Shown here piece after piece: positions 41,701-50,960 of a stretch of DNA of 64,000 bases. The stretch comes from Psychrosphaera ytuae (lineage in GTDB: Bacteria; Pseudomonadota; Gammaproteobacteria; Enterobacterales; Alteromonadaceae), in the NCBI RefSeq assembly GCF_017638545.1, contig NZ_CP072110.1, positions 124,001 through 188,000 of the forward strand. The letters run 5' to 3'. The translations under genes and the position numbers were made by a program. How positions within the stretch are numbered: position 1 is the stretch's first letter; each line of letters starts with the position of its first letter. The notes under the pieces are model-generated. The model saw nothing but the letters and a program-made list of their open reading frames with translations, did not search any database and was not told the origin of the DNA.

Positions 41701-41848
41701 GCCATTGCTTACTGACGACTTCTTTAAGAGTATGGCCGTGGTGATCATGTTTGGACTGGGTTTTGCGACTGTATTAACTCTTATTGTTGTGCCTGTGATG
41801 TATTATTTACTAATGCGTTCGAAGCAGGGCGCTGTCATTAATGAGTAA
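38756..41848 (+). CDS. RND efflux permease (AcrB superfamily)
   Basis: This 1030-residue inner-membrane transporter has the HAE1 architecture: TM1, porter domain, TM2-7, second porter domain, TM8-12. In TM4 the motif ALGMLVDNAIVIVEG keeps the first proton-relay Asp (AcrB D407) and has Asn for the second. TM10 reads GMLIKNGIVLVEQ, keeping the Lys equivalent to AcrB K940. It pairs with the adaptor just upstream; no outer-membrane factor is encoded nearby. A drug, dye or detergent role is typical of the family but the cargo is unknown. Confidence 0.92.
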   Translation: MSQGFDIANYFVRQKTTSWLFAFLLLFGGVVSYFQLGQLEDPEFVLKQAIVVTQYPGASPVQVEEEVTHPLENEIQKLTYVDNVKSITSAGVSQIMVEMKSTYRKTELRQIWDELRRKINDYAPQLPAGTTTPIVRDDFGDVFGVLLAVTGEGFNNDELNDYVDYIRRELVLVDGIGKVTVVGSEQEQVIIEMSQNKMVSLGISTGYLYQLLSQQNVVSNAGFVRVGDEQIRFHPTGEFSSVQELGDLVISPPGQSKRIVLADVANIYRDFDKTPSHIVRHNGEPAIYIGLSFASGSNVVDVGQRVSAKLATLDQQRPYGMFIHTVYNQPKEVDESVAGFIQSLAEAVIIVIVILLLFMGFKTGVLIGGILLLTVLGTFIFMNLLDIQLHRVSLGALIIALGMLVDNAIVIVEGILVNLKRKMSRAEAASLIVRQTKWPLLAATFIAIIAFAPIGLSPDATGEFAGSLFYVLLISLLLSWFTAITITPFYASLMFKDSVSSTQENDESDSTDPYAGSLYQRYKQILVFTLRYPKSTMVFMLALFLVAGYGFGKVKQSFFPASNLPMFYVEYRLPQGSDIRATAETGAELESYMLKQEQVEFVSNTIGRGAARFMLTYNMELNYSNYGQLIIRVKGKEDLVPTMAQVRRYIHRQYPDVEAKTLRVEIGPATASKIEARFSGSDPEVLRQLSAKAKEILRAEPDAMNITDNWKNQTKVMRPVFDAVAAREVGITKSAVDDLLLTNFVGKTVGVYRDGTERLPIVVRMPEQQREVIDSIDDLQIYSPVLNQYLPLSKVVSEFKMEFEDPIINRRDRKRTLTVMADHDVLSDKTAAQLFAKVKPKIEAIPLPDGYELSWGGEYEASKKAQKPIFSALPIGFGLMFIITILLFNSMKLATVIWTTVPLAIIGVSFGFLTTGIAFGFMSLLGLLSLSGMLIKNGIVLVEQIEIEKSEGAEFYDAIVNAAISRVRPVSMAAITTVLGMAPLLTDDFFKSMAVVIMFGLGFATVLTLIVVPVMYYLLMRSKQGAVINE

Positions 41849-41870
41849 TCACCTGAAATTGATGTAAACA

Positions 41871-41897
41871 AAAAGCCACTGACGAGTGGCTTTTTTA
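41871..41897. terminator. Terminator between the convergent RND operons
   Basis: Perfect ten-base arms AAAAGCCACT and AGTGGCTTTT around a four-base loop, followed by Ts on the plus strand. A four-A run on the other side gives weaker minus-strand capacity. Confidence 0.88.
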
Positions 41898-41938
41898 TTG
41901 AATTTTATTGAATATTTAAGGCTAAAAGCTATTCGACA

Positions 41939-44900
41939 TTAAGCCTCAGATATTACTTTAGACGCTAAAGTTTTACCGCGTATAAACATCCGAGCGGTGC
42001 GGTCTGTTAATTTTAACAGCAACACATATGCAAGTGGCACAAACAAGAGACTCATTACTGTTGAGAATACTAAACCACCTATAATAGCAACCGCCATAGG
42101 CGCGTATTCTGGGCTTCCGTTGCCACCAATACTCGCATCGCCCATCGCAAGAGGAAGTAAACCTAACACAGTTGTTGCTACAGTCATCAGGATAGGTCTA
42201 AAACGCGAAGTACTGCCCTCGATTATTGCTTCGTAAAGTGTAACGCCTTGTTCTCTGAGTTGATTGATTTTATCGATAAGCACTATGCCGTTGTTTACCA
42301 CTATGCCCATCAGGATTAATATCCCAATCATTACCATCATCCCCATGTCTGTACCTGTCAGGAGCAAGGCCCAAAAGGTTCCAGAGATCGAAAACAACAG
42401 GCTAGTGATAACCGCAGTAGGTAAGATCAAGCTCTCGAATAATGCAGCCATTACTATATAAATCATCACTAATGCCAAAGCCATATTGACTAACATGACG
42501 TTTTCGGCCTCTTTAGCGCGTTCGAAGGAGCCTGTTAAACTCCATTTATAACCAGCAGGTAACGTAAGCTGGTTCATCACTGCAGTGATCTGCTTTTCTG
42601 CTTGCTCGAGAGTGAAGTCCTCACCTAAGTTTGCACCTATATTAAGGTTTGTTTCTCTGAAATAACGGTAAATCTGGTTAAGCCTAGGGGTAACTTTTAG
42701 TTCAGCAAGTTGTTCTAAACGGTAATCAACACCATTTTTACTGATAATAATAAGTGACTTAAAGCGCTCGAGGTTATGACGTATATCATCATCAAATCTC
42801 AACCTAACCTGAATTTCACCTTGAACAGGATCTCGGTAGGTACGTAGGTTCATGCCTCGTAAAGCTGTTGCAGCAGCTTGTGCGACAGAGGTGCTATCTA
42901 AACCGAAGCGTTGAACTTTATCGCGGTCAATGATGATTTGAATTTCTTTTTGCTCGCCCGTTATTTCAGATTTAACGTCTTCTAAACCTTCTATTTTGGA
43001 CAACATTGGAATAGTTTGGTCGGCTATCTCCATTAATACTTCTGTTGAAGGACCGGCTAGGCTTACTCGCAATCCACCGCCATTTCCAGAATTCCAACCA
43101 AAAGTCGGTTTAGCACCCACGATTTGTGGCCAATTTTTCTCAATGTCGTTTTTGATTTGAATGAAATCTCGGTTAAGGTTTTCATTCATGTTCAAAGTAG
43201 ACTGAGCAAAGCCACTGCGGTAATAACTATAGACACTTTCAAATTCGAATCTGTCTTTATTGGCATAAAGGAACTTCTCCATGATGTCGACTTTGCGTTC
43301 TACTTCTTCAATGCTTGGATTGCCCTCAATGTTGTAATTAATAAACATTCGGCTCTTAGACACTCCCCCATTTTCGTTGGACTCAACAAAGGTCATCGGG
43401 ACGAGCAATGAAAGAAACAGCGCTAAGCCAATGAAGAACGATTTTTTCTGGTGCTTCATAACCCAGCTTAATGTCTTGCGATAAGTCTCTTGACCCTTAC
43501 TTGCAGATGGGTTCTTTGGTAATGATTTTATTTTACTTGTGAGTAATGGAATAAGAGTTTGTGATATCAACAATGAAGCAAAAAGTGAAATACAAATCGA
43601 AATTGCCACATGCTCAAGGAAAATGGTGACGTCGATTTTTTTACCAATTATATTGGGTAAAAACACGATTGCAGTGGTACATGTTCCCGCAATTACTGCA
43701 AGTGATACGTTAGATACACCTTTGATTGTCGCTTTTTCTATATCATCAGAATGTTGACGTTCGTTATAAATCGACTCAGTAACAACGACCGCATTATCAA
43801 CTAACATACCTACCGCTAACATTAGCCCCATTAGCGAAAGAATATTGAGGCTATACCCCATTAAGTACATAGCCCCAAGCGTGATACAAATTGCAACAGG
43901 AACTGATGCCACTACGATTAATGTCGTTGGTAAATGACGCAAAAATAAGTATAAAACGGCTATCGAAAGCGCAGCCCCAATCAAACCCGCTTCTAGTAGA
44001 TTTGACAGCGATGATGTCACGTCCTTTGCCGTGTTTTGCATCACAAACAAGTTAATGCCGTTAAACTGAGGATTGGACTTGGCCTGTTCAACCACCTTTA
44101 AAACACCTGCGGCCACTGAAACTAAATTAGCACTCGACTCCTTCATTACGTCCATGCCAATTGCATAGGTCTGATTTAGGTGACGACCATCTTCTCGCTC
44201 AGGTAGCTCATATTTAATCTCGGCAACATCACCTAATAATATATGTTGATTGATCGGTGCGTTGATGACGTCCTCTACCGACTTAAACTCGCCATTAGGA
44301 GTAACTAAAATCTTGCCCTCTGCAGAGTTTAGATAGCCTGCAGACTGACTAAAATTCATACCGCGTAGCTTTGTAAGTATCTCAGACACAGTTAGCTTAT
44401 GACTTGCAAGGCGAGCCTCGTCTAGACGGATAACTATTTCTCGTTTGTTGACCCCGTACATAGTGACTTGGGATACTCCTGGAACACGCTCTATTTGTCT
44501 GCGTAATTGACGGTCCAATAGGTCATAGGCGAATGAGAGGTCGCGGTCTGAGGAAATTCTTAAATTAAGAACTGGCATATCACTAGTATTGAACTGAAAC
44601 ACAAACAGTCGCTCGACGTCATCAGGTAACTGATCCCGAATCGCATCAATTTTTTCTCTGGCTTCAATGGATTTTGAACTGATGTTTTCACCCCAATTGA
44701 AACTCAGACCAATATTTGCTCCTGATTCACTGGACCAAGATTGGGCTTTTTGAACACCTGAAATGGTTGCGAGTGCCTCTTCAATGGGTTTGGTTATCTG
44801 ACGTTCGACCTCGGCTGGTGTAGCATTAGGGTATGGAACATTAACGAATATTTCGGGAATTTCGATACCTGGAAATAGCTCTAGGGGCAGTAATCGGCTC

Positions 44901-45019
44901 GAAATACTGCCTAATAGAAGCAAGGATATAAAAACTATGGTAACCGTAATGGGGCGATGCAATGAAAATTTTGCCATTGCACCAACACCTGTTTCTTGAT
45001 TGTGTGTTTGTTTTTCCAT
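41939..45019 (-). CDS. RND permease, second subunit of a two-permease system
   Basis: The 1026-residue HAE1-type permease has the same 12-helix double-repeat layout. TM4 reads AVGMLVDNAVVVTES (Asp then Asn). TM10 reads GIVVNNGIVLIDK, so the Lys equivalent to AcrB K940 is Asn. It lies 12 bases after the first permease gene of the operon. Paired, non-identical permeases sharing one adaptor recall MdtB/MdtC, which assemble as a heterotrimer; that assembly is inferred here. Confidence 0.92.
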   Translation of the reverse strand: MEKQTHNQETGVGAMAKFSLHRPITVTIVFISLLLLGSISSRLLPLELFPGIEIPEIFVNVPYPNATPAEVERQITKPIEEALATISGVQKAQSWSSESGANIGLSFNWGENISSKSIEAREKIDAIRDQLPDDVERLFVFQFNTSDMPVLNLRISSDRDLSFAYDLLDRQLRRQIERVPGVSQVTMYGVNKREIVIRLDEARLASHKLTVSEILTKLRGMNFSQSAGYLNSAEGKILVTPNGEFKSVEDVINAPINQHILLGDVAEIKYELPEREDGRHLNQTYAIGMDVMKESSANLVSVAAGVLKVVEQAKSNPQFNGINLFVMQNTAKDVTSSLSNLLEAGLIGAALSIAVLYLFLRHLPTTLIVVASVPVAICITLGAMYLMGYSLNILSLMGLMLAVGMLVDNAVVVTESIYNERQHSDDIEKATIKGVSNVSLAVIAGTCTTAIVFLPNIIGKKIDVTIFLEHVAISICISLFASLLISQTLIPLLTSKIKSLPKNPSASKGQETYRKTLSWVMKHQKKSFFIGLALFLSLLVPMTFVESNENGGVSKSRMFINYNIEGNPSIEEVERKVDIMEKFLYANKDRFEFESVYSYYRSGFAQSTLNMNENLNRDFIQIKNDIEKNWPQIVGAKPTFGWNSGNGGGLRVSLAGPSTEVLMEIADQTIPMLSKIEGLEDVKSEITGEQKEIQIIIDRDKVQRFGLDSTSVAQAAATALRGMNLRTYRDPVQGEIQVRLRFDDDIRHNLERFKSLIIISKNGVDYRLEQLAELKVTPRLNQIYRYFRETNLNIGANLGEDFTLEQAEKQITAVMNQLTLPAGYKWSLTGSFERAKEAENVMLVNMALALVMIYIVMAALFESLILPTAVITSLLFSISGTFWALLLTGTDMGMMVMIGILILMGIVVNNGIVLIDKINQLREQGVTLYEAIIEGSTSRFRPILMTVATTVLGLLPLAMGDASIGGNGSPEYAPMAVAIIGGLVFSTVMSLLFVPLAYVLLLKLTDRTARMFIRGKTLASKVISEA

Positions 45020-45031
45020 TGGGGGCTCTCC

Positions 45032-48000
45032 TTAGCTCTCTACTGTACTTAGTTCTGGTGTAGCTTGCTCTGGCTTTGCTTTTTCTGGAGTAGTTTCTGG
45101 TGTAAATACCTTTTGATCGAGCAAGGCATACAGGCAAGGAATGAACAGCAGAGTCAAAACTGTCGCGTACAATAAGCCAAATATTACTGTCAGAGCCATC
45201 GGAGTGCGCATTTCTGCGCCATCACCGCTGCCAATAACAAGAGGTAACAGACCCAGAGTAGTCGTCAATGTAGTCATGACAATAGGGCGCAGTCTACTCT
45301 TGGCACTTGACTGAATCGCGTCTAGTTTCTCAACTCCTTGGGCACGTAATTGATTAATTCTGTCTATTAACACAATTGCGTTATTAACCACTATACCGGC
45401 CAACATAATTAATCCTATGAATACAACTACGCTCAAGTTAGTACCTGTTAAATACAGGCCATAAACTGAACCAGCACCTGCAAGTGGTACAGTAAATAGG
45501 ATTAAAAGAGGGTGTAATAAAGATTCGAATTGTGACGCCATTACGATATAAACCATGAATACCGCAAGGGCCAATGCAAACATTAGGCTATCGAATGAGC
45601 GTTCCATATCTTCATTTTGGCCATCGATACTCCAAGTTATGTTGAGCGGAAGGTTGCTTTGAACAATAATCTGCTCGACCTCTTTTACTGCAGTAGAAAG
45701 GTCATCAGTTAGAACATTAACGTCGATAATGGCAACGCGCTCTTGTTGTAAACGATTAATTTCACTTGGGCCCGTCGTAATTGTAATGTCAGCGACATCT
45801 TCTAGTGTAACGGCTTGATTAGCATCTGGATTAATTATTAGTTGGCCTAAGGCGTTTACCGAGTTTCGATGTTCTTCCTCAGTACGAACAAGAATATCTA
45901 CTTTTCGGTCACCTATACTGAGTTTTGTCGCGACTGTGCCACCAACTTGTGTGGCAACAACGTCCGATACAGTTGCTGCCGTTAACCCCAATTGTGCTAA
46001 GCGAGTGTGATTAAAATCTAAAGCTACCTCAGGATTACCAGATTTTAAGGTCGGATTAATGTCAGTTAACAAATCTGATTCGTTAAAACGATTTACTAAT
46101 CGTTCACTGTAGGTTGCAAGAGTGTCTAACTCATAACTCGACAGGATTACTTGAATTGGTGCTTTAAAGGTCAACAATTGGGGTCTGTCTATTTTACTCG
46201 TAAAGCCCGGCATGGTGGCCATTTTTTCACGTAATAGAGAAATTACCGATTGCTCATCAAGCTTTGACGAACCTTTGTTGAGTACCACGTTTAGGCGGCC
46301 CCAATTGTCACCACTCTGGCCTGGAGAGGCATTCATCAATGATCCCGTACCAATCACACTGTAGGTTTTTTCAACAGCAGGATGGTCAGTGATATGTGAT
46401 GATAACTTAGTTAATGTTTGTTCAGTAACGTCGAGTTTAGTACCCGTCGGCATTAGGATATCGACATAAAATTCTCCTTGTGCCATTGGTGGCAATAACT
46501 CACTGCCTAATTGTTTGGCTAAAGGAATACTACCTAACGATAGCAGCGTGATTGAAAAAATCACGGCTAGAGGAGTTTTGATGACTCGTGCCAAAAAGCG
46601 GTTATAACTGTTAGCTAATTTGTCGTAACCCCAATTAAAGCCAAACGCAATAGGTTGAAAGAACACACCGGCTGCTTTCAACAATCCGCGAACCACCACT
46701 TTGCCTATTGTTACGATTGATAATGGTAGCCAATAGAAGACAAGCAAAAAGAGTTTGCGAACAGGCCAAGTCAGATACCAAAAGAACAAGGATAATCTGT
46801 GAGTTGGCTTCCCTGATTTTTCTCTTGGAGCGACTTCAGGACTGAATTCCATTTCACGGCGTTCTCGTGAGGCCAACATTGGGATGAGTGTCAGCGAAAC
46901 AATAAGAGACGCTAACAGAGCGAAGGTAATGGCTAGGGCTTGGTCACTAAATAATTGACCAGCGATACCTTCAACAAAGGCTAGTGGAAAAAACACAGCC
47001 ATTGTTGTTAACGTTGACGCTGTTACTGCCATCGCAACTTCTTTGGTGCCTAATAACGCTGCCAGCTTTGGCGCTGCACCTTGCTCTTTGTGTCGAGCGA
47101 TGTTTTCCAATACAACAATTGCACTGTCTACTAACAAACCTATAGCCAGAGCGATACCACCCAAACTCATTATGTTAAGTGAGATTCCATTGGCATTCAT
47201 AAAGTTAAACGTTGCGATTACCGATACCGGGATAGAAAGCGAAACGATAAACGTTGTCCAGCTGTTGCGAAGGAACAAAAACAATACAAACATCGCCAAT
47301 AAACCGCCGATGACTCCGGCAGTTTTAACTTCGGAAACGGCCGACTCGATAAATTGGGCCTGGTCATAAACAGCAGTTAATTTTAGGCCCTCAGGCAAAC
47401 GTTTGTTTATAGGTTTTAGCTGCGCCTGAACTAATTGACTTACTTTTACACTATTTGCATCACCTTCTTTATAAAGGGCAATTTCGATGCTTTCTTCGCC
47501 GTTAATCTGAGTTATAGAGTCGCGCTCTTTGTGACTGTCTGTCACAGTGGCGACATCAGACAATCGGACTATGTTCAGCTGATTTTGTTTAATGATTAAA
47601 TCGCGGATTTCATCGAGATTTTGGAATTGATTGATAGTTCTAACAAAGTAATCTTGGCTTACATCTTTTACTCGACCGCCCGCCATATTGATATTTTCCT
47701 GGCGTAAACGGTTAAGCACATGCTGTAAGGTGATTTGGTGATGATTGAGTTTGAATGGATCGATTTCGACATGGATCTCTTGTTCGAGACCACCACCGAC
47801 TTGTACAGAAGCAACACCCGTAGTCGACTCTAAGTTGCGTTTAATTTGTTCTTCGGCAAATATACGAACTTGCTTTAAGTTCATAGTCTCGGAGTTATTC
47901 GTTAATGCAAATCGCATGATCGGGTCTAAACTCGGGTTAAAGCGCAACAATACGGGCTTTTTTATATCCAGTGGTAACTGAATAATATCGAGCTTTTCTC

Positions 48001-48325
48001 GCACGTTCAGGCTCGCCATGTCCATATCGGTTCCCCAATTGAACTCCAAAACCACATCTGATTGACCAGCTTTAGATATGGAATGAACCTGACGAACATT
48101 TTTCACAACACCAACAGCTTCCTCTATTGGCTTGCTGATCAGCATCTCTACTTCTTGCGGAGCTGCACCATCATAATCTGTGCGAATTGTTAGAGTAGGG
48201 TATGACAAGTCTGGTAATAGGTTTACTGCAAGTCGGCTTAACGAGACTAAACCAAATAACATGACGGCTAAAACAAACATCCAAATCGTGACCGGACGTT
48301 TAATGGCGACTTCGACTAGTTTCAT
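45032..48325 (-). CDS. RND permease, first subunit of a two-permease system
   Basis: At 1097 residues this HAE1-type permease is about 65 longer than usual. TM4 reads AIGLLVDSAIVVLEN and TM10 GIVVNNAIVLIDR (Lys940 equivalent replaced by Asn). The extra length is largely a hydrophobic insertion between TM6 and TM7, at about residues 507-573 (for example FWYLTWPVRKLFLLVFYWLP), which should lie in or against the membrane. It is preceded by the adaptor gene (22 bases) and followed by the second permease. Cargo unknown. Confidence 0.92.
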   Translation of the reverse strand: MKLVEVAIKRPVTIWMFVLAVMLFGLVSLSRLAVNLLPDLSYPTLTIRTDYDGAAPQEVEMLISKPIEEAVGVVKNVRQVHSISKAGQSDVVLEFNWGTDMDMASLNVREKLDIIQLPLDIKKPVLLRFNPSLDPIMRFALTNNSETMNLKQVRIFAEEQIKRNLESTTGVASVQVGGGLEQEIHVEIDPFKLNHHQITLQHVLNRLRQENINMAGGRVKDVSQDYFVRTINQFQNLDEIRDLIIKQNQLNIVRLSDVATVTDSHKERDSITQINGEESIEIALYKEGDANSVKVSQLVQAQLKPINKRLPEGLKLTAVYDQAQFIESAVSEVKTAGVIGGLLAMFVLFLFLRNSWTTFIVSLSIPVSVIATFNFMNANGISLNIMSLGGIALAIGLLVDSAIVVLENIARHKEQGAAPKLAALLGTKEVAMAVTASTLTTMAVFFPLAFVEGIAGQLFSDQALAITFALLASLIVSLTLIPMLASRERREMEFSPEVAPREKSGKPTHRLSLFFWYLTWPVRKLFLLVFYWLPLSIVTIGKVVVRGLLKAAGVFFQPIAFGFNWGYDKLANSYNRFLARVIKTPLAVIFSITLLSLGSIPLAKQLGSELLPPMAQGEFYVDILMPTGTKLDVTEQTLTKLSSHITDHPAVEKTYSVIGTGSLMNASPGQSGDNWGRLNVVLNKGSSKLDEQSVISLLREKMATMPGFTSKIDRPQLLTFKAPIQVILSSYELDTLATYSERLVNRFNESDLLTDINPTLKSGNPEVALDFNHTRLAQLGLTAATVSDVVATQVGGTVATKLSIGDRKVDILVRTEEEHRNSVNALGQLIINPDANQAVTLEDVADITITTGPSEINRLQQERVAIIDVNVLTDDLSTAVKEVEQIIVQSNLPLNITWSIDGQNEDMERSFDSLMFALALAVFMVYIVMASQFESLLHPLLILFTVPLAGAGSVYGLYLTGTNLSVVVFIGLIMLAGIVVNNAIVLIDRINQLRAQGVEKLDAIQSSAKSRLRPIVMTTLTTTLGLLPLVIGSGDGAEMRTPMALTVIFGLLYATVLTLLFIPCLYALLDQKVFTPETTPEKAKPEQATPELSTVES

Positions 48326-48347
48326 AGTGTTTTCCTTGTCTCAACGA

Positions 48348-49430
48348 TTAGTTATTTTCTACGATAGTAACGTCGGCTTTGTCTTTTAAATTGTTATGGC
48401 CCGCAATGATTAATGTCGAGTTGTCTTCTAAACCTGACAAAACTTCAATCATTCCTTGGTGTTGATAGCCCATGGTTATGTCGGTTTTAACCGCTTTACC
48501 ATCAATAACTTGATAAACCATATGGTTGTTGTCGAGTGAAAGGACTGCATTTGACGGAGCAACCAGCGCATCTTTGTGTAAGCCTAATTGAATGTTCACT
48601 TCAGCGAACATACCTGGCTTTAACTCACCTTGACTATTATCGACTTGAACCACGACTTTAAACGTTCCGTTATTAGCGTCGATAACCGGGCTAATACGTG
48701 CGATACGTGCGTCAAAGGTCTTATTGTTTAGGGCTGAAAGCGAGAGCTGAACCGGTTGGTCCAATTTAATATCTTTAAAACGGCTTTCAGGAATGAACAA
48801 CACGCCCTCAAGTTTGTCTTGAGCTACGATATGGTAAAGGTTTTGGTGTTGGTACTGGTGGACAAGATTTCCCACTTTGGCGTAGCGTTTTGAAACAAAA
48901 CCACTAATTGGTGCGACTATTTTTGTTTCATTAACATCCAATTGCGCGAGCTCTGTAGAAGCCTCAAGTGACTCGAGTCGCCATTGGAGTTTTTCGAGCT
49001 GGTCGGCACTGACAAGGTTCTTACTTTTAGCTGCGTTAATACGGTCAAGTTCACTTTTAACCTGACGTAAATCGGCTTCGCGCTGTTGAAGGACGAGTTG
49101 ATACCGGTCACTGTCTAATTCGGCTAATACTTGTCCTTTGCGAACGTAATCACCTTCTTCGGCGTATATTTTTTCGATTAAGCCTTGGACCTTACTGATC
49201 ACGTCTGCTTCAGCTGGGCTTTCTAGCGTGGCATTAGATGCATAGTAGTTGGCAATGTCTTGACGTTGTAAACTCGTAACGGCAACAGGTACTTTAATAA
49301 CTTCTTCCTGCTTTTTTTCGCTATCAACGGAAGCGGTCGCTTCTTCACAACCAGAAATATTGAGTAAGCCAACAACTGTTAGGGCAATAAGAGACACTTT
49401 GGTAAGAGGGTGCAAGCGGTCAGTTTTCAT
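48348..49430 (-). CDS. RND efflux periplasmic adaptor (membrane fusion lipoprotein)
   Basis: The 360-residue adaptor has a lipobox (NISGC, Cys28), the lipoyl half-motifs EEGDYVRKGQVLAELDSDRY and ETKIVAPISGFVSKRYAKVG, an alpha-hairpin at about 105-155, and a beta-barrel ending in ELKPGMFAEVNIQLG. It is the first gene of the adaptor-permease-permease operon. The 240 bases upstream, up to gltA, are AT-rich; I see no regulator gene next to it, unlike the neighbouring efflux operon. Confidence 0.9.
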   Translation of the reverse strand: MKTDRLHPLTKVSLIALTVVGLLNISGCEEATASVDSEKKQEEVIKVPVAVTSLQRQDIANYYASNATLESPAEADVISKVQGLIEKIYAEEGDYVRKGQVLAELDSDRYQLVLQQREADLRQVKSELDRINAAKSKNLVSADQLEKLQWRLESLEASTELAQLDVNETKIVAPISGFVSKRYAKVGNLVHQYQHQNLYHIVAQDKLEGVLFIPESRFKDIKLDQPVQLSLSALNNKTFDARIARISPVIDANNGTFKVVVQVDNSQGELKPGMFAEVNIQLGLHKDALVAPSNAVLSLDNNHMVYQVIDGKAVKTDITMGYQHQGMIEVLSGLEDNSTLIIAGHNNLKDKADVTIVENN

Positions 49431-49626
49431 TTTAATATTCCATTTATAAATTTTTTACTTAAGTGGCAAGACCAATGCCAATATTAATTTACTTTATTTT
49501 CAGTAACTTATTTCATTTCAATAAAGGTTCTATTTCAATAATTACGAAAAAGTTAATATTTTCACTAATAATTGGCCGATTTCATCAAGCGCAGCAAGCA
49601 CGAATAAACTTCTGGTTAACAGGCAT

Positions 49627-49652
49627 AAAAAAAGCGGCTATAAAGCCGCTTT
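49627..49652 (-). terminator. Intrinsic terminator of gltA
   Basis: On the minus strand AAAGCGGCT and AGCCGCTTT form a perfect nine-base stem with a four-base loop, followed by seven Ts in all. It lies 22 bases after the gltA stop. Confidence 0.92.
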
Positions 49653-49673
49653 AATAATAGTACAAGGCTAAAA

Positions 49674-50960
49674 TTAGCGCTTGTCTGCTGGTACGTAATC
49701 GCGTTGTGCTTCACCTGTGTAAAGCTGACGAGGACGACCAATTTTTTGGCCTTCTTCGCTAAGCATTTCGTCCCAATGGCTAATCCAACCAACAGTACGA
49801 GACATCGCGAAGATAACTGTAAACATGCTTGTTGGGATACCAATAGCTTTAAGAATGATACCTGAGTAGAAGTCTACATTCGGGTATAGCTTCTTCTCTA
49901 CGAAGTACGGGTCTTCTAAAGCGATGCGCTCAAGTTCCATAGCAACATCTAGTAGAGGATCTTTAATGTTTAGTGCTTCTAGAACTTCGTGACATGTGTC
50001 GCGCATAACTTTTGCACGAGGGTCGAAGTTTTTGTAAACACGGTGACCGAAGCCCATTAGTCGGAACGGGTCAGATTTGTCTTTTGCACGTGCAACAAAT
50101 TCTGGAATACGATCAACAGAACCAATTTTCTTCAACATGTTTAAACATGCTTCGTTTGCACCACCGTGCGCTGGGCCCCATAGTGAAGCGATACCAGCTG
50201 CGATACACGCATAAGGGTTAGCACCTGAAGAACCAGCTAAACGAACTGTAGACGTTGAAGCATTTTGCTCGTGGTCAGCGTGAAGCATGAAGATCTTGTC
50301 CATTGCCGAAGCAAGAACAGGGTTAACTTTATACTCTTCTGCTGGTACAGAGAACATCATGTGTAAGAAGTTTTCTGAGTACGACAAGTTGTTGCGAGGG
50401 TAAACAAATGGTTGACCGATGCTGTACTTGTACGCCATCGCTGCAATCGTAGGCAACTTCGCTACTAAGCGATATGCACTGCGCTTACGTTGCTCTGGAT
50501 CTGTGATATCTAAGTCATCGTGATAGAAGCTTGATAATGCGCCAGTTACACCACAAAGCATTGCCATTGGGTGTGCGTCAACAACGAAACCTTGGAAGAA
50601 GGTCGCAATTTTTTCGTGAACCATCGTGTGGTGTGTGATTGTTTCTTCGAATTCAGCTAACTTTTCTGCACTTGGTAGTTCACCGTGAAGTAGCAGGTAG
50701 CTAAGTTCTAAGTAAGATGATTCATTGGCTAATTGTTCAATTGGGTAGCCACGGTGTAAAAGAATACCTTTAGCACCGTCAATGAACGTGATCTTAGATT
50801 GACATGAAGCAGTGGCCAAAAAACCTGGATCATATGTAAATACGCCTTGCGCACCTAAAGTACGTACGTCGATAACATCGTTACCAGCTGTACCAGACAT
50901 CATTGGTAAGTCGAATGGTTCTTGCCCTGTGACTTGAACTGTGGCCTTTTTATCTGCCAT
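49674..50960 (-). CDS. gltA: Citrate synthase, type II
   Basis: The 428-residue hexameric-type citrate synthase condenses acetyl-CoA and oxaloacetate. Recognisable segments are FTYDPGFLATASCQSKITFI, GILLHRGYPIEQLA, the catalytic His regions LHADHEQNAST and WGPAHGGANEACL, and the MGFGHRVYKNFDPRA loop. The start at 50960 (MADKKATVQ) has GAGGAG seven bases upstream; an in-frame ATG at 50975 overlaps that site. Length matches E. coli (427). It is divergent from sdhCDAB, as in E. coli. Confidence 0.97.
   Translation of the reverse strand: MADKKATVQVTGQEPFDLPMMSGTAGNDVIDVRTLGAQGVFTYDPGFLATASCQSKITFIDGAKGILLHRGYPIEQLANESSYLELSYLLLHGELPSAEKLAEFEETITHHTMVHEKIATFFQGFVVDAHPMAMLCGVTGALSSFYHDDLDITDPEQRKRSAYRLVAKLPTIAAMAYKYSIGQPFVYPRNNLSYSENFLHMMFSVPAEEYKVNPVLASAMDKIFMLHADHEQNASTSTVRLAGSSGANPYACIAAGIASLWGPAHGGANEACLNMLKKIGSVDRIPEFVARAKDKSDPFRLMGFGHRVYKNFDPRAKVMRDTCHEVLEALNIKDPLLDVAMELERIALEDPYFVEKKLYPNVDFYSGIILKAIGIPTSMFTVIFAMSRTVGWISHWDEMLSEEGQKIGRPRQLYTGEAQRDYVPADKR

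Noticed and set aside
44841..45137. Minus-strand frame spanning the junction of the two RND permease genes
   Set aside because: It lies entirely within the ends of two well-supported genes in another frame, is rich in Arg and Ser, and has no ribosome site.
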